Below, in pieces: positions 52,508 to 61,683 of a DNA stretch of 64,000 bases. The notes beneath the pieces were generated by a model. It searched no databases and was not told the DNA's origin. It saw only the letters and a list, made by a program, of their open reading frames with translations. A program made the position numbers and the translations under genes. Source of the DNA: Flavobacteriaceae bacterium (GTDB lineage Bacteria > Bacteroidota > Bacteroidia > Flavobacteriales > Flavobacteriaceae); NCBI GenBank assembly GCA_947456815.1, contig CANGTL010000003.1:30158-94157 (forward strand), given 5' to 3'. Position 1 is the stretch's first letter. Every line of letters starts with the position of its first letter.

Positions 52508-52918
52508 ATGAAAGAATTCAAACTAGAAAATGAACCAAAAATAACTTCCGGATTTAAGGTCCCTGATAGTTATTTCGAAAACCTAGAAAATTCAGTTTTT
52601 AGTAAGATTACTGAGAAAGAAACTCCCGTTTTTACGCTATTTTCGAAGAGAAATTTGATATTTGCTGCAGCGGCGATTTTTGTGATTGCCTTGTCAATTC
52701 CAATATTAAATCAAAGCAGTATTTCAAATACTAAAATCGATGAAGTTCAATTAGAAAGCTATCTCATCGAACAATCCAATTTATCAGAAGATGACATCGT
52801 CGACTTGCTAGACGAAGAAAAAATACAACAAATAAAATTAGAACTAAATATTGACTCAAATGAATTGGAAGAAACTTTACTAAACAACTCCAATTTAGAA
52901 GATTACATTATCAATTAA
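52508..52918 (+). CDS. Single-pass membrane protein, probable anti-sigma partner
   Basis: A 136-residue protein. Residues 1-45 are charged and cytoplasmic (EPKITSGFKVPDSYFENLENSVFSKI); one transmembrane helix lies at about 54-72 (LIFAAAAIFVIALSIPIL); the rest is an acidic outer domain (LIEQSNLSEDDIVDLLDEEKIQQIKLEL). Position directly after an ECF sigma gene is that of an anti-sigma factor, but there is no recognisable zinc anti-sigma or FecR domain, so this is inference from context. Confidence 0.72.
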   Translation: MKEFKLENEPKITSGFKVPDSYFENLENSVFSKITEKETPVFTLFSKRNLIFAAAAIFVIALSIPILNQSSISNTKIDEVQLESYLIEQSNLSEDDIVDLLDEEKIQQIKLELNIDSNELEETLLNNSNLEDYIIN

Positions 52919-52931
52919 CACCCAAAATCCT

Positions 52932-53387
52932 ATGAAAACTACAAAAATATTCTCCACTCTTGCCCTGCTTTTTGCTATAATCGCAACTAGTCAGCCGCGA
53001 TTGAACCAAAAAAGAGAGCAAATTAAAGCATTGAAAATCGCTTTTATTACAGATGAATTAAAACTAACTTCTGAAGAAGCTGCGAAATTTTGGCCACTAT
53101 ATAATGCCTACGAGGAAAAACAAAAGAACTACCGGAAAGAAAGAATTCGTGCCTACATGGAGAGTAAAGAGAGCGGCGATATTGATAAAATGAGCGACAA
53201 AGAAGCTGCAACATTTCTGAATGAAATAGAAAATTCTGAAGAAGAAGCTTTTCAAGCTCGTAAAAAATTTATTGCAAGCCTAAAAGCGATTCTACCTCCA
53301 ACTAAAATACTAAAATTAAAAAAAGCGGAAGAAGGATTTAATAAAAAACTACTAAAGCAATTTAGAGACAAGGTTGGAAAAGAATAG
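52932..53387 (+). CDS. Exported CpxP/Spy-like protein, sigma-factor sensor type
   Basis: A 151-residue protein with a signal peptide (MKTTKIFSTLALLFAIIATSQ) and an all-helical, charged mature part. LKIAFITDELKLTSEEAAKFWPLYNAYEEK matches the LTxEEAxKFWP pattern of Spy/CpxP-like proteins that in Bacteroidota are annotated as sensors of ECF-type sigma factors. It is third in the sigma operon, 13 bases after the membrane protein. Likely periplasmic chaperone or stress sensor; mechanism inferred from family and context. Confidence 0.8.
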   Translation: MKTTKIFSTLALLFAIIATSQPRLNQKREQIKALKIAFITDELKLTSEEAAKFWPLYNAYEEKQKNYRKERIRAYMESKESGDIDKMSDKEAATFLNEIENSEEEAFQARKKFIASLKAILPPTKILKLKKAEEGFNKKLLKQFRDKVGKE

Positions 53388-53533
53388 TAAGAGTTATGGA
53401 TAAGCCTATTTACTGTTAAAGGAAACTTGACTTATATCACGAAAAAATATACTGGCACAGTAATTGAAAATCGAAAAAGGAAATGTGAAACAAGTAGTTT
53501 TCATATTTATTTATTAACCAAATTTCTAAGAAT

Positions 53534-54673
53534 ATGAGAACTTCAATCAGTACCTTAAGTTTATTTTTCTCCCTTTTCGCCCTCCCTATTTTTGCGCAAG
53601 ATCGAACTACAATAAATGCTACAAGTTCTGAAATTAGCGATAATCTCGACCTAAGAGCCATTGCTTCTATTTTCGGTGATGCAAAAAACTTAGAAGATTT
53701 CGAAAGGCAACTAAATGATCCAAATACTCAAATTTCTAATTTAGATTTAAACAGCGATAACCAAGTAGATTACTTGAGAGTTATCGAGTCTGTCGAGGGA
53801 AATGCACATTTGATTATTGTCCAATCCGTTTTAGGAAAAGACAATTATCAAGACGTTGCGACGATTGAAGTAGAAAAAGATCGCAACAATCAAGTGCAGG
53901 TTCAAGTTGTAGGTGATGTTTTTATGTACGGTGAAAATTACATATATGAACCTATTTATGTTGCTACTCCAATAATTTATTCTACTTTTTGGATTCCAAC
54001 ATACAGACCATACTGTTCTCTTTGGTACTGGAATTACTATCCGACTTTTTATTACGCTTGGCAACCATGGCCAGTGTTTCGCTACCGAAATCACATAAGC
54101 TTACATATCAATATCAATCATCATTACAATTATACAAACACAAGACATTGTCATAGAGCCTTGGCTTTGTATGATGGACGAAGATCAAATTACTGTGAGA
54201 GAACTTCGCCAAGCAATAGTTTTACTTATAGAAATAAATCAGTAAAAAACAGGTTTGAATTGGATCAAACAAGAACAGTAAAAAATGTTGCAAGAGGAAG
54301 TGAACTTGCCTACACAGGCAGTCGGAAAAACGATGCAACTCCCAGACAAGTCAACGATACAAGAAATACATCAAACAGTAATAGTACCTCTAGGGGTGAA
54401 ACGACTCCAACACGAAACACAACTTCAGTAAGCAGTAATGAAACAAATAGAGAAACTATTTCGCGCCTGCCTAGAAATCCTTCTAGTGATAAAAATACAA
54501 CTGAAAAAAATACAATTGAAAGAAGTAATTCATCCTATCAAAATTCAAGAGCAAAAGGTACTTCAAATGGTGATTATGTGAGGAATAAGAGTGGACAAAC
54601 TAGAATTGCAGCGCGCTCAAGGACAGAAAATAGTGGAAGACAAAGAAACACTACTTCCACTAGTCGTCGTTAA
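53534..54673 (+). CDS. Secreted protein with Tyr/Trp-rich middle and disordered tail
   Basis: A 379-residue protein. Signal peptide (MRTSISTLSLFFSLFALPIFAQ); an N-terminal globular part (about 30-135) with NLDLNSDNQVDYLRVIES, a calcium-loop-like acidic stretch, and HLIIVQSVLGKDNYQDVATIEVEK; an aromatic section (SLWYWNYYPTFYYAWQPWPVFRYRNH); a His/Asn patch (HININHHYNY); and a basic Ser/Thr/Asn/Arg-rich tail (about 210-379) that looks disordered. No catalytic residues recognised. Possibly a surface or cell-wall-associated protein. It is followed by a terminator. Confidence 0.7.
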   Translation: MRTSISTLSLFFSLFALPIFAQDRTTINATSSEISDNLDLRAIASIFGDAKNLEDFERQLNDPNTQISNLDLNSDNQVDYLRVIESVEGNAHLIIVQSVLGKDNYQDVATIEVEKDRNNQVQVQVVGDVFMYGENYIYEPIYVATPIIYSTFWIPTYRPYCSLWYWNYYPTFYYAWQPWPVFRYRNHISLHININHHYNYTNTRHCHRALALYDGRRSNYCERTSPSNSFTYRNKSVKNRFELDQTRTVKNVARGSELAYTGSRKNDATPRQVNDTRNTSNSNSTSRGETTPTRNTTSVSSNETNRETISRLPRNPSSDKNTTEKNTIERSNSSYQNSRAKGTSNGDYVRNKSGQTRIAARSRTENSGRQRNTTSTSRR

Positions 54674-54702
54674 AGCGATTTAACTATTATCAGCTTATGA
54701 TT

Positions 54703-54733
54703 AGGCAGCGAAAATATTCGTTGCCTTTTTTTA
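54703..54733 (+). terminator. Intrinsic terminator
   Basis: Stem AGGCAGCGAA / TTCGTTGCCT (one G-U), 4-base loop, followed by a T-run. Confidence 0.88.
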
Positions 54734-54753
54734 TTTCAAGCTATAAAAAATAA

Positions 54754-54761
54754 TATCTTTG
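54754..54761 (+). promoter_or_regulatory. -7 promoter box TATCTTTG of kup
   Basis: Matches TAnnTTTG, 22 bases before the kup start. No clear -33 TTG. Confidence 0.5.
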
Positions 54762-54783
54762 CTCTCTTTTTTAATCGCATTTC

Positions 54784-56757
54784 ATGAGTTCAAATAGTCA
54801 CTCACATCAACTTCATAGCAAGCTTTCTGCTGCAGGTTTATTAATTACACTAGGCATTATTTACGGCGATATTGGAACTTCTCCACTATACGTTATGAAG
54901 GCCATTATAGACAACAGTATCATAACCAAAGACTTAGTTCTAGGTGGACTTTCTTGTATATTTTGGACGCTTACTTTACAAACAACTCTGAAATACGTAA
55001 TAATAACATTGAGCGCCGACAATCATGGTGAAGGTGGAATTTTTGCGTTGTACGCGCTTGTTAAAAAAACAAAAATTCAATGGTTAATTGTTCCTGCCAT
55101 CATCGGAGGAAGTGCTTTGTTGGCAGACGGAATCATTACGCCGCCAATATCAGTGTCTTCTGCGGTTGAAGGACTGCGGATTTTTAAACCAGACATTCCT
55201 ACTATTCCAATTGTAATCACAATCTTGTTTATCTTATTTACCATTCAACAATTTGGAACAAAACTCGTCGGTAAGTTTTTTGCGCCCATGATGTTGATTT
55301 GGTTCTCGATGTTGGGCATACTCGGAATGGTACAAATGTGTACCAATTTAGAAGTATTCAATGCGATAAATCCTTATTATGCTTATCATTTATTAACTTC
55401 TGACGTTAGTAGTCAAGGCTTTTTTATTCTTGGAGCAGTATTCCTTTGTACTACTGGAGCTGAAGCACTTTATTCTGACATGGGACATTGCGGACGAAGA
55501 AATATTCGAATCAGTTGGATATTTGTAAAATCAACTTTGGTGATCAACTATTTTGGTCAAGGAGCTTATTTGCTGCTTCATGAAGGAAAAACATTAGAAC
55601 AATTAGGAAGCTCAAATCCTAATCCGTTTTATTTAATGATGCCTGTTTGGTTTCAACCCATCGGTATTGTTATTGCCACATTAGCCGCGGTAATTGCTTC
55701 TCAAGCATTAATAAGTGGTTCATTTACGCTTATCAATGAAGCAATGCGTTTGAATTTCTGGCCAAAAGTCAAAATAAAATTCCCAACGGATGTCAAGGGT
55801 CAATTGTATATACCTTCTATCAACTGGTTGCTATTTTTAGGTTGTGTCGGCATCGTAATCTATTTCAAAGAATCAAGTAACATGGAACATGCCTACGGTC
55901 TAGCGATCGTTTTATGCATGATTATGACGACTATTTTGCTCAACTTCTACTTGATTATGAAAAGAGTACAATGGTACTTTATTGCCCCAATTATTCTCGT
56001 TTACTTGACGATTGAATTTAGCTTTCTTGCCGCTAACATTGTAAAATTTTTCGACGGTGGTTTTGTTACACTTTTTATTGCTACTATCTTGATTGGAATA
56101 ATGTCAACGTGGTTTCTCGCCAAACGAATTAGTAAAAATTACACAAAAATTGTAAAAATTAACGACTACAAAAAAGTACTGGCTGAGTTGAGTGTGGACC
56201 TTTCAATTCCAAAATACGCAACGCATTTAGTTTATATGACCAACTCTACAAGAGCAGATGAAATTGAGGAAAAAGTAATGTATTCCATTCTTCAGAAAAG
56301 ACCTAAAAGAGCAGATATTTATTGGTTTATTCACGTAAATGTAATGAGCGAACCATACAGAAAATCTTATAAAGTAACTGAAATCGTCCCAGACGATATT
56401 TACCGAATTGATTTCTATCTTGGATTCCGTGAACCTACCAAAATCAATTTGATGTTTAAAGAAGTAATCAAAGACATGGTAAACAATGGAGAAGTTGATA
56501 TTACCAGCCGTTACGAGTCGTTAAATAAAAACAACATCCTCGGGGATTTCAAATTTGTGCTTTCGGAAAAATTCTTATCCAACGACAGCGATGTGACCTT
56601 CTTTGAGAAAATAGTGATGAATGCTTATTTCATTATGAAGAAATTCAGTTTGTCTGAAGAGAAAGGATTTGGATTAGATAGTAGTTCTGTAAAAGTGGAG
56701 CAATTTCCACTTGTATTACACGCGCCAGAAAAAATTCATTTAGACCGAATCAAATAA
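54784..56757 (+). CDS. kup: KUP/HAK/KT family potassium uptake protein
   Basis: A 657-residue inner-membrane potassium transporter, probably H+-coupled. Family motifs in order: AAGLLITLGIIYGDIGTSPLYV (15-36), the K+/H+ region SADNHGEGGIFALYALV, SALLADGIITPPISVSSAVEGL, CTTGAEALYSDMGHCGRRNIR, then about 12 transmembrane helices to residue 445, and a C-terminal cytoplasmic domain of about 210 residues. All core glycine and acidic residues are present. It has its own promoter and is convergent with the following T9SS hydrolase gene (3 bases between stops). Confidence 0.95.
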   Translation: MSSNSHSHQLHSKLSAAGLLITLGIIYGDIGTSPLYVMKAIIDNSIITKDLVLGGLSCIFWTLTLQTTLKYVIITLSADNHGEGGIFALYALVKKTKIQWLIVPAIIGGSALLADGIITPPISVSSAVEGLRIFKPDIPTIPIVITILFILFTIQQFGTKLVGKFFAPMMLIWFSMLGILGMVQMCTNLEVFNAINPYYAYHLLTSDVSSQGFFILGAVFLCTTGAEALYSDMGHCGRRNIRISWIFVKSTLVINYFGQGAYLLLHEGKTLEQLGSSNPNPFYLMMPVWFQPIGIVIATLAAVIASQALISGSFTLINEAMRLNFWPKVKIKFPTDVKGQLYIPSINWLLFLGCVGIVIYFKESSNMEHAYGLAIVLCMIMTTILLNFYLIMKRVQWYFIAPIILVYLTIEFSFLAANIVKFFDGGFVTLFIATILIGIMSTWFLAKRISKNYTKIVKINDYKKVLAELSVDLSIPKYATHLVYMTNSTRADEIEEKVMYSILQKRPKRADIYWFIHVNVMSEPYRKSYKVTEIVPDDIYRIDFYLGFREPTKINLMFKEVIKDMVNNGEVDITSRYESLNKNNILGDFKFVLSEKFLSNDSDVTFFEKIVMNAYFIMKKFSLSEEKGFGLDSSSVKVEQFPLVLHAPEKIHLDRIK

Positions 56758-56760
56758 TAT

Positions 56761-57948
56761 TTAGTTCTTTATTATTTTCCCTTTTGCAGTAAATCCATCA
56801 TCAGATACAATTTCATATAGGTAAATTCCGGAAGCAAAGAAAGAGGTGTTTAAGTAGCCTTGCTCACTGCTTACTTCTGCTGTGTACAAAGCTCTTCCAG
56901 CACCGTCATACAACTTAAAAATAAACATCTTCTTGTTTGGGTTCTTAATATTCAAGACGGAAGAAAAAGGATTTGGATACACTTCAATTTTGTCTTTTTG
57001 CACGATGGCAACACGCAACGGCTCACACTGTGAACAATTTTTCTGAAACGTGACTCTCGAGTCAGTGCCAATTAAGTTGTTGAATCCTTGTCCAGCAACA
57101 CAATTCGATTTTAACTGCGCATCAAGCCATAATACTAAATAGTCTTCTAAAACAAGATGTTGTTCGTCTCTAGTTATTGTAGGTTGAGGTGTACAAGTTG
57201 ATTCTCCAAAATTGCACAAAAAATTACTATTTGCCATTTGACAATGACTAGCACCGTTTATTGACACATACGTTTTACAAACGCTACCTAAAGAAGAATA
57301 CATTTGTAATTGATTTGCAGCTGGCGGCGTTACACAGTCATTCTCTCCCGCCAAAACAAATGCTGGCAAAACCAAACTAGTCGCTGCAGCAATTGCCGAC
57401 GGATTAGTTTCGGCCGCAGCCAAAGTTACAATAGTCTTAATATTAGGTTCAAACTGAGGTGCCAAAAAAGCAGCGCCACCACCCATACTGTGCCCCATAA
57501 CTGCATTCATCAAACTCACTCGACCAAAAAATACGCTGCTTTGAAGCATCCCTAAATTAAAGATTTGCCTTGATACAAAAGCCAAGTCTTTACCAAACTC
57601 AATATGTGACGGAGAAAGCCCACCTTCTGTTTTTGGAAAAGCCATAATGTAACCTTTAGGCACCAATGCTTCCCAAATATTCTGGTAAGCGTCCCACGTC
57701 ATTACAAAACCATGTCCAAAAGTTAGTGTCGGAAATGCTTCTGTCGTAGCATTCGTAAAAGGGACATTATTCCCAGTTATGTCAGCAGGATAGTATATTT
57801 CAGTTGCGATACTTCTATTTCCTCGTGAAGAATCAATCAAATTAATTGTAGTGTGTCCGATGGAAAACGGTTGGCTCCAAACTGAAATTATTGAAAAAAT
57901 AAAAAACAGCACTTGAATCAAAAATTGGTTTTGTGTTTTTGCAGTCAT
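56761..57948 (-). CDS. Secreted alpha/beta hydrolase with T9SS sorting domain
   Basis: A 395-residue exported hydrolase. The start at ATG 57948 gives signal peptide sequence NQFLIQVLFFIFSIISVWSQ; an earlier in-frame start at 57990 would only add 14 residues. The hydrolase domain has TFGHGFVMTWDAY and the nucleophile elbow MGHSMGGGAAF, with Asp in AGENDCVTPP and His in GASHCQM completing the triad; this is the chlorophyllase/dienelactone-hydrolase-like group. The end is a type A T9SS domain (IEVYPNPFSSVLNIKN ... SGIYLYEIVSDDGFTAKGKIIK). Several Cys (CVTPP, CNFGESTC, CSQC) suggest disulfides outside the cell. Substrate not known. Confidence 0.87.
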   Translation of the reverse strand: MTAKTQNQFLIQVLFFIFSIISVWSQPFSIGHTTINLIDSSRGNRSIATEIYYPADITGNNVPFTNATTEAFPTLTFGHGFVMTWDAYQNIWEALVPKGYIMAFPKTEGGLSPSHIEFGKDLAFVSRQIFNLGMLQSSVFFGRVSLMNAVMGHSMGGGAAFLAPQFEPNIKTIVTLAAAETNPSAIAAATSLVLPAFVLAGENDCVTPPAANQLQMYSSLGSVCKTYVSINGASHCQMANSNFLCNFGESTCTPQPTITRDEQHLVLEDYLVLWLDAQLKSNCVAGQGFNNLIGTDSRVTFQKNCSQCEPLRVAIVQKDKIEVYPNPFSSVLNIKNPNKKMFIFKLYDGAGRALYTAEVSSEQGYLNTSFFASGIYLYEIVSDDGFTAKGKIIKN

Positions 57949-58037
57949 CGCTAAATATTTATAGTAAATGTATAAAATCTTCGTTTGCAATAATGATGAA
58001 CATCAAATAAATCTAATTTTCATTCATCATTTAGTGC

Positions 58038-58045
58038 TACCTTTG
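58038..58045 (+). promoter_or_regulatory. -7 promoter box TACCTTTG
   Basis: Perfect TAnnTTTG, 17 bases before the rRNA methyltransferase start. Confidence 0.55.
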
Positions 58046-58062
58046 CGCCACAATTAGAAAAA

Positions 58063-59280
58063 ATGAGATTACACAGAAATTTAGTTTACACGACCATCGA
58101 CTCTTTGAATGCCATCTTTAATGAGGGAGAATACGCCGATAAAGTTGTAGCCCGCGCTTTAAAAAAGGACAAACGCTGGGGCAGTTCTGACCGAAAATTC
58201 GTAGCGGAAACCATCTATGAAATCGTGCGTTGGAAAAGACTATACGCAGAAATAGCAGAAGTTAAAGAACCTTATAACAGAGAGAATCTTTGGAGAATGT
58301 TTTCTGTCTGGGCGGTATTAAGAGGCTATCCTATCCCCGACTGGAAACAACTAGAAGGAACACCAGAGCGAAAAATTAAAGGACGATTCGATGAACTTTC
58401 AAAAATTAGAACATTCAAAGAATCTATTCCGGATTGGATGGACGAATTGGGTGTTAAAGAACTAGGAGAAAAAGTGTGGGCAAAAGAAATTGCAGCGCAA
58501 AATCAAACAGCCAAAGTGATCTTACGCGTAAATACACTAAAGACAACCAAAGATAAATTAAGAGCAATTTTAATGGATCTTAATATCGAAACGGAATACC
58601 TAAAAGATCAACCAGACGCTTTAGTTTTAAAAGAACGGGCCAATGTTTTTCTGACCGTTGCTTTTAAAGAAGGAATGTTCGAAGTTCAAGATGCCAATTC
58701 GCAATTAGTGGCTCATTTCTTAGAGGTAAAACCAGGAATGCGCGTGGTGGATGCCTGTGCCGGCGCAGGAGGAAAAACCTTGCATATTGCTTCAATCATG
58801 GAGAATAAAGGGCAATTGATCGCGATGGATTTATACGAAAGCAAACTCAAGCAACTTAAACTTAGAGCCAAAAGAAATAGCGCTTTCAATATCGAATACC
58901 GTATTATAGACTCGACAAAAGTAATCAAGAAATTGCACGAGAAAGCGGATAGAGTATTAATTGACGCGCCATGCAGCGGCTTAGGAGTATTGAAAAGAAA
59001 TCCAGATGCGAAATGGAAATTGCAACCTGAATTCATCGAAAATATAAAGAAGGTTCAAACTGAAGTTCTAGAAAATTACTCCAAAATGGTAAAACCAGGA
59101 GGCAAATTAGTCTATGCAACGTGTTCCGTATTGCCTTCAGAAAACCAAGAACAAATTAAACATTTCTTAAGTGGCGAAACGGGTAAAAACTTTACCTTTG
59201 TCAAAGATTCTAAAATTCTAGCTTCTGAATCTGGCTTCGACGGATTTTATATGGCTTTGCTAGAACGAAAAATCAATTAA
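58063..59280 (+). CDS. RsmB/NOP-family RNA cytosine-C5 methyltransferase
   Basis: A 405-residue SAM-dependent m5C methyltransferase, probably acting on 16S rRNA like RsmB. The N-terminal part (1-140) is the helical NusB-like RNA-binding domain (FVAETIYEIVRWKRLYAEIA). The catalytic domain has VVDACAGAGGKTLHIAS (motif I), the two cysteines C304 in DAPCSGLG (motif IV) and C354 in YATCSVLPSENQ (motif VI), which form and resolve the covalent RNA intermediate. The endonuclease gene starts 11 bases later, but the functions are unrelated. Confidence 0.92.
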   Translation: MRLHRNLVYTTIDSLNAIFNEGEYADKVVARALKKDKRWGSSDRKFVAETIYEIVRWKRLYAEIAEVKEPYNRENLWRMFSVWAVLRGYPIPDWKQLEGTPERKIKGRFDELSKIRTFKESIPDWMDELGVKELGEKVWAKEIAAQNQTAKVILRVNTLKTTKDKLRAILMDLNIETEYLKDQPDALVLKERANVFLTVAFKEGMFEVQDANSQLVAHFLEVKPGMRVVDACAGAGGKTLHIASIMENKGQLIAMDLYESKLKQLKLRAKRNSAFNIEYRIIDSTKVIKKLHEKADRVLIDAPCSGLGVLKRNPDAKWKLQPEFIENIKKVQTEVLENYSKMVKPGGKLVYATCSVLPSENQEQIKHFLSGETGKNFTFVKDSKILASESGFDGFYMALLERKIN

Positions 59281-59291
59281 TACTTTGCTAC

Positions 59292-60377
59292 ATGAAAAAT
59301 TATCTACTTATAGTCTTGCTTTTCTCTCTTGCAACTAGTTTTGCACAAATACCTGCAGGATACTACAATAGTGCAACCGGTAACGGATATACTTTGAAAA
59401 CACAATTGTTCAATATTATTAAGGTTAGCACTGACCGAGGATATTCTGGACTATACACAACTTATCTCACTTCTGACGTCGATTCCTTTTATGAAAATGA
59501 CGGAACCATGTTGGATATGTACACCGAAAACCCAACTGGCGCGGAATGTGAATTTACCTACGGAACAGGTCAAGATGACGGCACATTAGGAAATAATGAG
59601 TGTGAGCGTTACAATCGCGAACATTTGGTTCCTCAATCCGTTTTTGGTGCTCAAACACCAATGTATTCAGATGCACACTTTGTAGTCCCTTCCGATAAAC
59701 ACGTTAATGCAATAAGAGGTGACTTGCCTTTCGGAATAGTAAATAATGCCAATTGGACAGGAACGAATGGAACCAAACGAGGTTCAAATCTTAACTCCGG
59801 TTATTCTGCTGGCTATACTGGTGTAGTATTCGAGCCTATTGATGAATTTAAAGGAGATATCGCTAGATGTTTGTTATACTTCGCAACAAGATATGAAGAT
59901 GTCGTAGCTGCATATACTTATGATATGTTTAACGGAACGTCAACGCAAGTTTTTGCCCAACCATTCTTAAATATCTTACTAACATGGAATGCGCTAGATC
60001 CTGTTAGTCCACGAGAAATTGCAAGAAACAATGCCATAGGTACAAATGCCCGCCAAAAAAACCGGAATCCATTTATCGATAATAATACGTATGTTGGGCG
60101 AATTTGGGGCGCACCATTGGGACTATCATCATTTGATTTGGTTGATGCTGCACAGATCTTTCCAAATCCAACTACTACAAATTCCGTTACCATTTCATCT
60201 GCAACTTCAATCGACAATATCCAAGTTATTAGTATTAATGGGCAGATTATTAAAGAAATTACTAATCCTAAAATGCAGGACAATATTTATGTACTAGACC
60301 AATTAAATTCTGGATTCTACTTCATAAAATTGTCGTCAGGAGATGCTTCCGCGATAAAAAAATTGATTGTAAAATAA
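59292..60377 (+). CDS. Endonuclease I family secreted nuclease with T9SS sorting domain
   Basis: A 361-residue exported DNA/RNA nuclease. Signal peptide (MKNYLLIVLLFSLATSFAQ), then the endonuclease I domain with YNREHLVPQSVF (His of the beta-beta-alpha metal active site), YSDAHFVVPSDKHVNAIRGDLPFG and DEFKGDIARCLLYFATRY and the Asn-rich RQKNRNPFIDN. The C-terminal T9SS domain is AAQIFPNPTTTNSVTISS ... SGFYFIKLSSGDASAIKKLIVK. It may obtain phosphate or nucleotides from external DNA. A close paralogue follows at 60500. Confidence 0.9.
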   Translation: MKNYLLIVLLFSLATSFAQIPAGYYNSATGNGYTLKTQLFNIIKVSTDRGYSGLYTTYLTSDVDSFYENDGTMLDMYTENPTGAECEFTYGTGQDDGTLGNNECERYNREHLVPQSVFGAQTPMYSDAHFVVPSDKHVNAIRGDLPFGIVNNANWTGTNGTKRGSNLNSGYSAGYTGVVFEPIDEFKGDIARCLLYFATRYEDVVAAYTYDMFNGTSTQVFAQPFLNILLTWNALDPVSPREIARNNAIGTNARQKNRNPFIDNNTYVGRIWGAPLGLSSFDLVDAAQIFPNPTTTNSVTISSATSIDNIQVISINGQIIKEITNPKMQDNIYVLDQLNSGFYFIKLSSGDASAIKKLIVK

Positions 60378-60396
60378 TCTCTATACAAACCAAAGT

Positions 60397-60428
60397 AAAA
60401 TGTCTTCAAATACTGAGGACATTTTTTT
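60397..60428 (+). terminator. Intrinsic terminator
   Basis: Stem AAAATGTCTTC / GAGGACATTTT (one G-U), 7-base loop, T-run; separates the two endonuclease I genes. Confidence 0.87.
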
Positions 60429-60499
60429 TGCAGTAAAACAAAAGTTAATTTATACGGCAATCCAAAAAAACAATCTAGATTTACACTTTTAAAATAAAA

Positions 60500-61591
60500 A
60501 TGAAAAAAATCTACACTCTTCTACTTGTATCATATTGCTGTTTGATTCTTGCACAACCCGGAAGTCCTGCTCTTCCGTATTATAGCGGATTCAACTTCAA
60601 CCAGTCAGGCAACAGTTTGAAAAATGATTTGAGTGCAAAAGTAATTGCCATGCATACCGTGTTCTTATCTTACCAAGATGCAGAGAATGCAATCAAATTA
60701 ATTGACAGAGACCCTTCTGATCCTAGTGGCTTAAATCTCTTGCTCGTTTACGGATTTAGTGAAAATATGTGTCCAGACAACACCACCGATTTTCAAGATC
60801 ACAGAAGAAGAAATCGTTTTGATGACGGAACGGGTTTTTGCCAATGGAACCGAGAACATACGTATCCAAAATCGTTGGGAAATCCAGATTTAGGTACAGA
60901 CGGACCGGGAGCAGACGTTCATCATCTTCGAGCGTCAGACGTTAACAGGAACGCATTTCGAGGCAATACAAAATTTGGCCCAGGTTCTGGAGTTTCAGGT
61001 TATATCAATAGCTTTTGGTATCCGGGTGATGAGTGGAAAGGCGACATCGCAAGAATGATGATGTATATGTATTTGCGCTATGGCGATCAGTGCTTGCCTA
61101 AAAATGTTGGCGCTGGAAATGTAGTAAGTACAGATAACAATATGATCGACTTGTTTCTTCAGTGGAATGCAGAAGATCCAGTCTCGGAAATTGAAGATCG
61201 AAGAAATACTTATTTAGGCAATACGACTAACTTTTATGCGCAAGGAAATCGCAACCCATTTATTGACAATCCTTATTTGGCAACTTTAATTTGGGGTGGT
61301 GAACCTGCAGAAAATCGTTGGTCAGCACTCTTGTCTAATCCAAATTTTGATATCTATAGTTCTGTAACTATTTATCCGAATCCGACGCAAAATAATCAAG
61401 TTACAATTATTGCAACTACTCCAGTTGATGTCATTCAGGTACTCAACCTCAACGGTCAAGTTATTCAGGAAATCAATCACCCGACCAGCGTCAATAGTAC
61501 TTACACTTTGAATATAGGAACGAAAGGGTTTTATTTAGTAAAACTAAATTCGAACTCACAATCAACTACTAGAAAAGTGATCGTGAATTAA
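60500..61591 (+). CDS. Endonuclease I family secreted nuclease with T9SS sorting domain (paralogue)
   Basis: A 363-residue relative of the preceding nuclease. Signal peptide (MKKIYTLLLVSYCCLILAQ); catalytic-site region QWNREHTYPKSLG; DVHHLRASDVNRNAFRGNTKFGPG; DEWKGDIARMMMYMYLRYGDQ; GNRNPFIDNPYLATLIWGG. T9SS end TIYPNPTQNNQVTIIA ... KGFYLVKLNSNSQSTTRKVIVN. The two differ most in the N-terminal 90 residues. Separate transcription units (terminator between), so they may be used under different conditions. Confidence 0.9.
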   Translation: MKKIYTLLLVSYCCLILAQPGSPALPYYSGFNFNQSGNSLKNDLSAKVIAMHTVFLSYQDAENAIKLIDRDPSDPSGLNLLLVYGFSENMCPDNTTDFQDHRRRNRFDDGTGFCQWNREHTYPKSLGNPDLGTDGPGADVHHLRASDVNRNAFRGNTKFGPGSGVSGYINSFWYPGDEWKGDIARMMMYMYLRYGDQCLPKNVGAGNVVSTDNNMIDLFLQWNAEDPVSEIEDRRNTYLGNTTNFYAQGNRNPFIDNPYLATLIWGGEPAENRWSALLSNPNFDIYSSVTIYPNPTQNNQVTIIATTPVDVIQVLNLNGQVIQEINHPTSVNSTYTLNIGTKGFYLVKLNSNSQSTTRKVIVN

Positions 61592-61610
61592 CTTTATTCT
61601 AAAAAAAACT

Positions 61611-61660
61611 TAGCCACGAAGTCAAGAATTATAAAGTACAATTCGTGAATTCGTGGCTAA
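61611..61660. repeat. Long hairpin repeat (TAGCCACGAA type)
   Basis: Arms 61611-61630 and 61641-61660 pair at 18 of 20 positions, with a 10-base loop; the outer 11 bases (TTAGCCACGAA / TTCGTGGCTAA from 61610) are perfect. The TTCGTGAATTCGTGGCTAA-like arm resembles a repeat often found between genes in Bacteroidota. It lies between the second nuclease gene and rho, both of which end toward it, and can act as a terminator for either. Confidence 0.8.
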
Positions 61661-61683
61661 AATATTTTAACGCAAAACGAGGT

